64,000 nucleotides of DNA from Gimesia alba (GTDB lineage: Bacteria; Planctomycetota; Planctomycetia; Planctomycetales; Planctomycetaceae). The position numbers and the translations under genes are program-made. The DNA lies in the NCBI RefSeq assembly GCF_007744675.1, contig NZ_CP036269.1, positions 3,451,546 to 3,515,545 of the forward strand, read 5' to 3'. Positions 61,845-64,000 of this stretch are shown piece after piece (within the stretch, counting starts at the first letter, position 1; the number at the start of each line of letters is the position of its first letter). The notes beneath the pieces were generated by a model. It worked only from the letters and a program-made list of their open reading frames with translations, was not told where the DNA came from and did not search any database.

Positions 61845-63641
61845 ATGTCTGAAAAAGCAATACAGTACACGGTGTTGGCCCGACGCTTTCGGCCACAAAA
61901 CTTCTCGGAAGTCGTGGGCCAGGAAATGGTTGCCAAAGCGCTGCAAAATGCGATTCGCGCGGATCGAGTGGCGCATGCTTATTTATTTACCGGCGCACGG
62001 GGCGTAGGCAAAACCTCGATGGCCCGCATTCTGGCGAAAGCTTTAAACTGCCCGAATTCCCAGGATGGAATTCCCTGTGGCGAGTGTGAAGTCTGCCAGA
62101 ATATCTCGGTAGGCAGCGATGTGGATGTACTGGAAATCGATGGTGCCTCTAACCGCGGGATCGATGATATTCGTTCGTTGAGAGCGAATGTGAATGTGCG
62201 GTCGATGCGATCAAAGTATAAGATTTATATCATCGACGAAGTGCATATGTTGACCAAAGAGGCGTTCAATGCCCTGTTAAAGACGCTGGAAGAACCGCCT
62301 CCGAATGTGAAGTTTATCTTCTGTACCACCGAGCCGAATAAGCTGCCTGATACGATTTTATCCCGCTGCCAGCGCTTTGATTTTGGCTATATTGAAGAGA
62401 ACAGTATCTGCGATCGGCTGAAGCAGATTGCCGAAGCCGAGCAAGTCAGTGTGGCCGACGATGCGATTCAGCTTGTCGCCCGCCGTGCCGGCGGTTCCAT
62501 GCGGGACAGTCAGTCAATTTTTGATCAACTGCTCTCATTTGGTGAATCGCATCTGACGGCAGAAAGTGTGCATCGGATCTTGGGAACCGCCAGTGATGAG
62601 CGGCTGATTGAGCTAATTGATGCCCTGATCGATCGCAAACGCGATGTCGCGTTGTCGCTGTTTGATGCGGCGTTGAATTCGGGAGTGCAGCTCAACGAAT
62701 TCGTCGATCAATTACTGAATTATTTACGCGATTTATCAGTGGTCGCTACCGGGGCGAATGAGGTTACTCTGCTGGCCATTTCCGAAATCAATCGCGCCAG
62801 TTTGCAGAGACAGTCTGAGGCTTGGGGCATTCAGACATGTCTGGCAGCGTTTCAAATTCTGAATGAATCACGCAATAAGATGTTTCGCGCCAGTCATGGT
62901 CGCGCGCTGGTCGAACTGGCGTTAATTCGGATTTCTCTGCTGGAAGATCTGGACCAGTTATGTGCCTTTATTTCTTCTGCCGGAAAGCTGCCTGCTGTCG
63001 CGCCTGCCTCGCGGCCTCCTCAACAACAGGCACCTCAAACAAGTCCGCCGGCGATTTCAGCGCCCCCCTCTGCTGCTCCTGCTGTTGAGACGAGTCCCGT
63101 CGCTCCCGATCAAAAAAAAATTGAAAAAAAAAATGAAAATCAATCGGTTGTAGCGTCAAATTCAATTGAAAGCCCTTCTTCTCCTCGGGAGCTGGTTCCA
63201 TTTCGTGCAGGGATGGAAAGTTTATTGTTGACACAACTTGTTGAAGATGCAGAGGATACTCTTAAGGGCTCTTTGAAGGGAGTGGAGTCAATAGCAATTT
63301 CTGGGCCGAAACAGCTGGATTTACAATTCTCCAAGAGCTATAATTTTGCGAAACAGTATTGTGAGCGTCCCGAAATGTTATCCCGACTGGAACGCTCACT
63401 GGAGAATGTGACGGGGGAGCGGATTAAAATCCGTCTGACGGTGAAAGAGCCCGCAACTTCGTCCGACAATTCAGAAGAGAAACCAAGCAAGCCTTCGATG
63501 GCACAAAAACGAGCTGAGCAACGCGATTTAGCGCCCGAATCAGACGTTTTTTTGCAGGAAGCACTTTCGGTATTTAATGCTCAGAGCGTGCGAGTCGAGG
63601 TTTTGAAAATGCAAACAGAAGATAAAAAAGAGGAATCGTGA
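61845..63641 (+). CDS. dnaX: DNA polymerase III subunits tau and gamma
   Basis: 598 residues. The ATPase part has LARRFRPQNFSEVVGQE, Walker A TGARGVGKTSMARIL, zinc-binding cysteines (CPNSQDGIPCGECEVC), Walker B YIIDEVHMLT, sensor 1 FIFCTTEPNKLPDTILSR. Domain III is followed by a Pro/Ala-rich linker (about residues 385-420) and a C-terminal tau-specific part. As clamp loader it opens and loads the beta clamp and couples polymerases. Two A tracts (A9 and A10, 63112-63133) near residue 424 may make the shorter gamma form. The stop codon overlaps a GTG of the next frame. It follows the SRP RNA and precedes ybaB. Confidence 0.97.
   Translation: MSEKAIQYTVLARRFRPQNFSEVVGQEMVAKALQNAIRADRVAHAYLFTGARGVGKTSMARILAKALNCPNSQDGIPCGECEVCQNISVGSDVDVLEIDGASNRGIDDIRSLRANVNVRSMRSKYKIYIIDEVHMLTKEAFNALLKTLEEPPPNVKFIFCTTEPNKLPDTILSRCQRFDFGYIEENSICDRLKQIAEAEQVSVADDAIQLVARRAGGSMRDSQSIFDQLLSFGESHLTAESVHRILGTASDERLIELIDALIDRKRDVALSLFDAALNSGVQLNEFVDQLLNYLRDLSVVATGANEVTLLAISEINRASLQRQSEAWGIQTCLAAFQILNESRNKMFRASHGRALVELALIRISLLEDLDQLCAFISSAGKLPAVAPASRPPQQQAPQTSPPAISAPPSAAPAVETSPVAPDQKKIEKKNENQSVVASNSIESPSSPRELVPFRAGMESLLLTQLVEDAEDTLKGSLKGVESIAISGPKQLDLQFSKSYNFAKQYCERPEMLSRLERSLENVTGERIKIRLTVKEPATSSDNSEEKPSKPSMAQKRAEQRDLAPESDVFLQEALSVFNAQSVRVEVLKMQTEDKKEES
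63112..63136 (+). promoter_or_regulatory. Candidate programmed frameshift or slippage site in dnaX
   Basis: A9 at 63112-63120 and A10 at 63124-63133. In the -1 frame A9 is followed by TGA at 63122-63124, and A10 by TGA at 63134-63136. Slippage would yield proteins of about 426 or 430 residues, near the length of E. coli gamma (431). Confidence 0.7.
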
Positions 63642-63643
63642 CC

Positions 63644-63997
63644 ATGTTCAAAGGACTGGGAAATATTGCCGGCATGATGAAACAGTTTTCAGAAATGCAG
63701 GGCAAAATGCAGGAAATGCAGGACAAACTGGGGCAGCTTCGTTTTGAAGGTTCTGCCGGTGGTGGGATGGTCAATGTAGAAGCGAACGGCCAGCAGAAAA
63801 TATTGGGTTGTAAGATCGATCAAACTCTGTTCGATAGTGGTGATAAGGAGATGATAGAAGATCTGCTGATTGCTGCGACGAATCAGGCTTTGGATAAAGC
63901 TCGTGAAGGTGCTGCTGAAGAGATGGCACAAATCACGGGGGGAATGAATATTCCGGGACTGGAAGAAGCATTGTCAAAATTCAATCCGAATGCTTAG
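63644..63997 (+). CDS. ybaB: YbaB/EbfC nucleoid-associated protein
   Basis: 117 residues from ATG 63644 (AGGA nine bases upstream); a GTG at 63638 in frame overlaps the dnaX stop. The family core is visible: LGNIAGMMKQFSEMQGKMQEMQ, then VEANGQQKILGCKIDQTLFDSGDKEMIEDLLIAATNQALDKA. It is a small dimeric DNA-binding protein found downstream of dnaX in many bacteria, where recR usually follows. The window ends three bases past the stop codon, so recR cannot be checked. Confidence 0.96.
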   Translation: MFKGLGNIAGMMKQFSEMQGKMQEMQDKLGQLRFEGSAGGGMVNVEANGQQKILGCKIDQTLFDSGDKEMIEDLLIAATNQALDKAREGAAEEMAQITGGMNIPGLEEALSKFNPNA

Positions 63998-64000
63998 CGC

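Overview
The window reads as chromosomal DNA of a planctomycete, most like the Gimesia/Planctomyces group. The diagnostic genes are a cytochrome c/DUF1549/DUF1553 protein with a LamG insert followed by a DUF1501 protein (29262-33914), a Hanks-type kinase with a very long beta-helix tail, FHA proteins, and many signal-peptide proteins of planctomycete type. Base composition is near 50% GC; the M16 peptidase block (45-47.6 kb) is clearly richer in GC and the TIR/NB-ARC locus (42-45 kb) clearly poorer.

Layout. 0-9.5 kb: S41 protease, beta-propeller protein, giant Ser/Thr kinase, convergent FHA-GAF-histidine kinase and a degenerate receiver. 9.7-14.7 kb: lipoprotein, Mn/Fe superoxide dismutase, family 2 glycosyltransferase, an unrecognised 574-residue protein, FetB-like permease. 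15.0-19.6 kb: a PlcP-like metallophosphoesterase, BtaA and BtaB, which together look like a pathway replacing phospholipids by betaine lipids, then an APH/P-loop kinase. 19.6-25.7 kb: SpoIIAA-like protein, PfkB kinase coupled to a FetA-like ATPase, SGNH hydrolase, iron-type alcohol dehydrogenase, glutathione peroxidase, a degenerate Nudix protein. 26-34.9 kb: FHA protein, Nudix hydrolase, GT-C membrane glycosyltransferase, the cytochrome c/DUF1501 pair, DUF971. 34.9-38.7 kb: a minus-strand cluster of SMP-30-like, redoxin, NlpC/P60-like and LolA-like secreted proteins.

38.7-45.1 kb is an accessory region: 0.9 kb without genes, two copies of a roughly 200-bp MITE-like repeat separated by an IS481-family element, a redoxin gene frameshifted in its signal peptide, and a TIR - NB-ARC - TPR immune-receptor-like locus whose TIR and NB-ARC parts lie in different frames joined at a run of ten A. 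45.1-50.4 kb: M16 peptidase pair, enolase-superfamily enzyme with Tat signal, a third MITE copy, a GNAT acetyltransferase. 50.8-55.9 kb: ANL-type ligase plus aldehyde dehydrogenase (a carboxylate-to-aldehyde pair by inference), an alpha/beta hydrolase, an SDR and a DUF2784 protein. 56.2-59.3 kb: a two-component system directly upstream of a fatty-acid desaturase. 59.4-64 kb: a hypothetical protein, an amidase, then SRP RNA - dnaX - ybaB, the same order as scr-dnaX-yaaK in Bacillus.

The most unusual points are the TIR/NB-ARC frame change at A10; the A9 and A10 tracts in dnaX, each followed at once by a TGA in the -1 frame; the plcP-btaA-btaB lipid-remodelling cluster; and the MITE family with a hairpin at each end, two copies of which flank the IS element. 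Start codons were often moved downstream of the longest possible reading frame where a Shine-Dalgarno sequence (SD) or signal peptide decided it; this is stated per gene.
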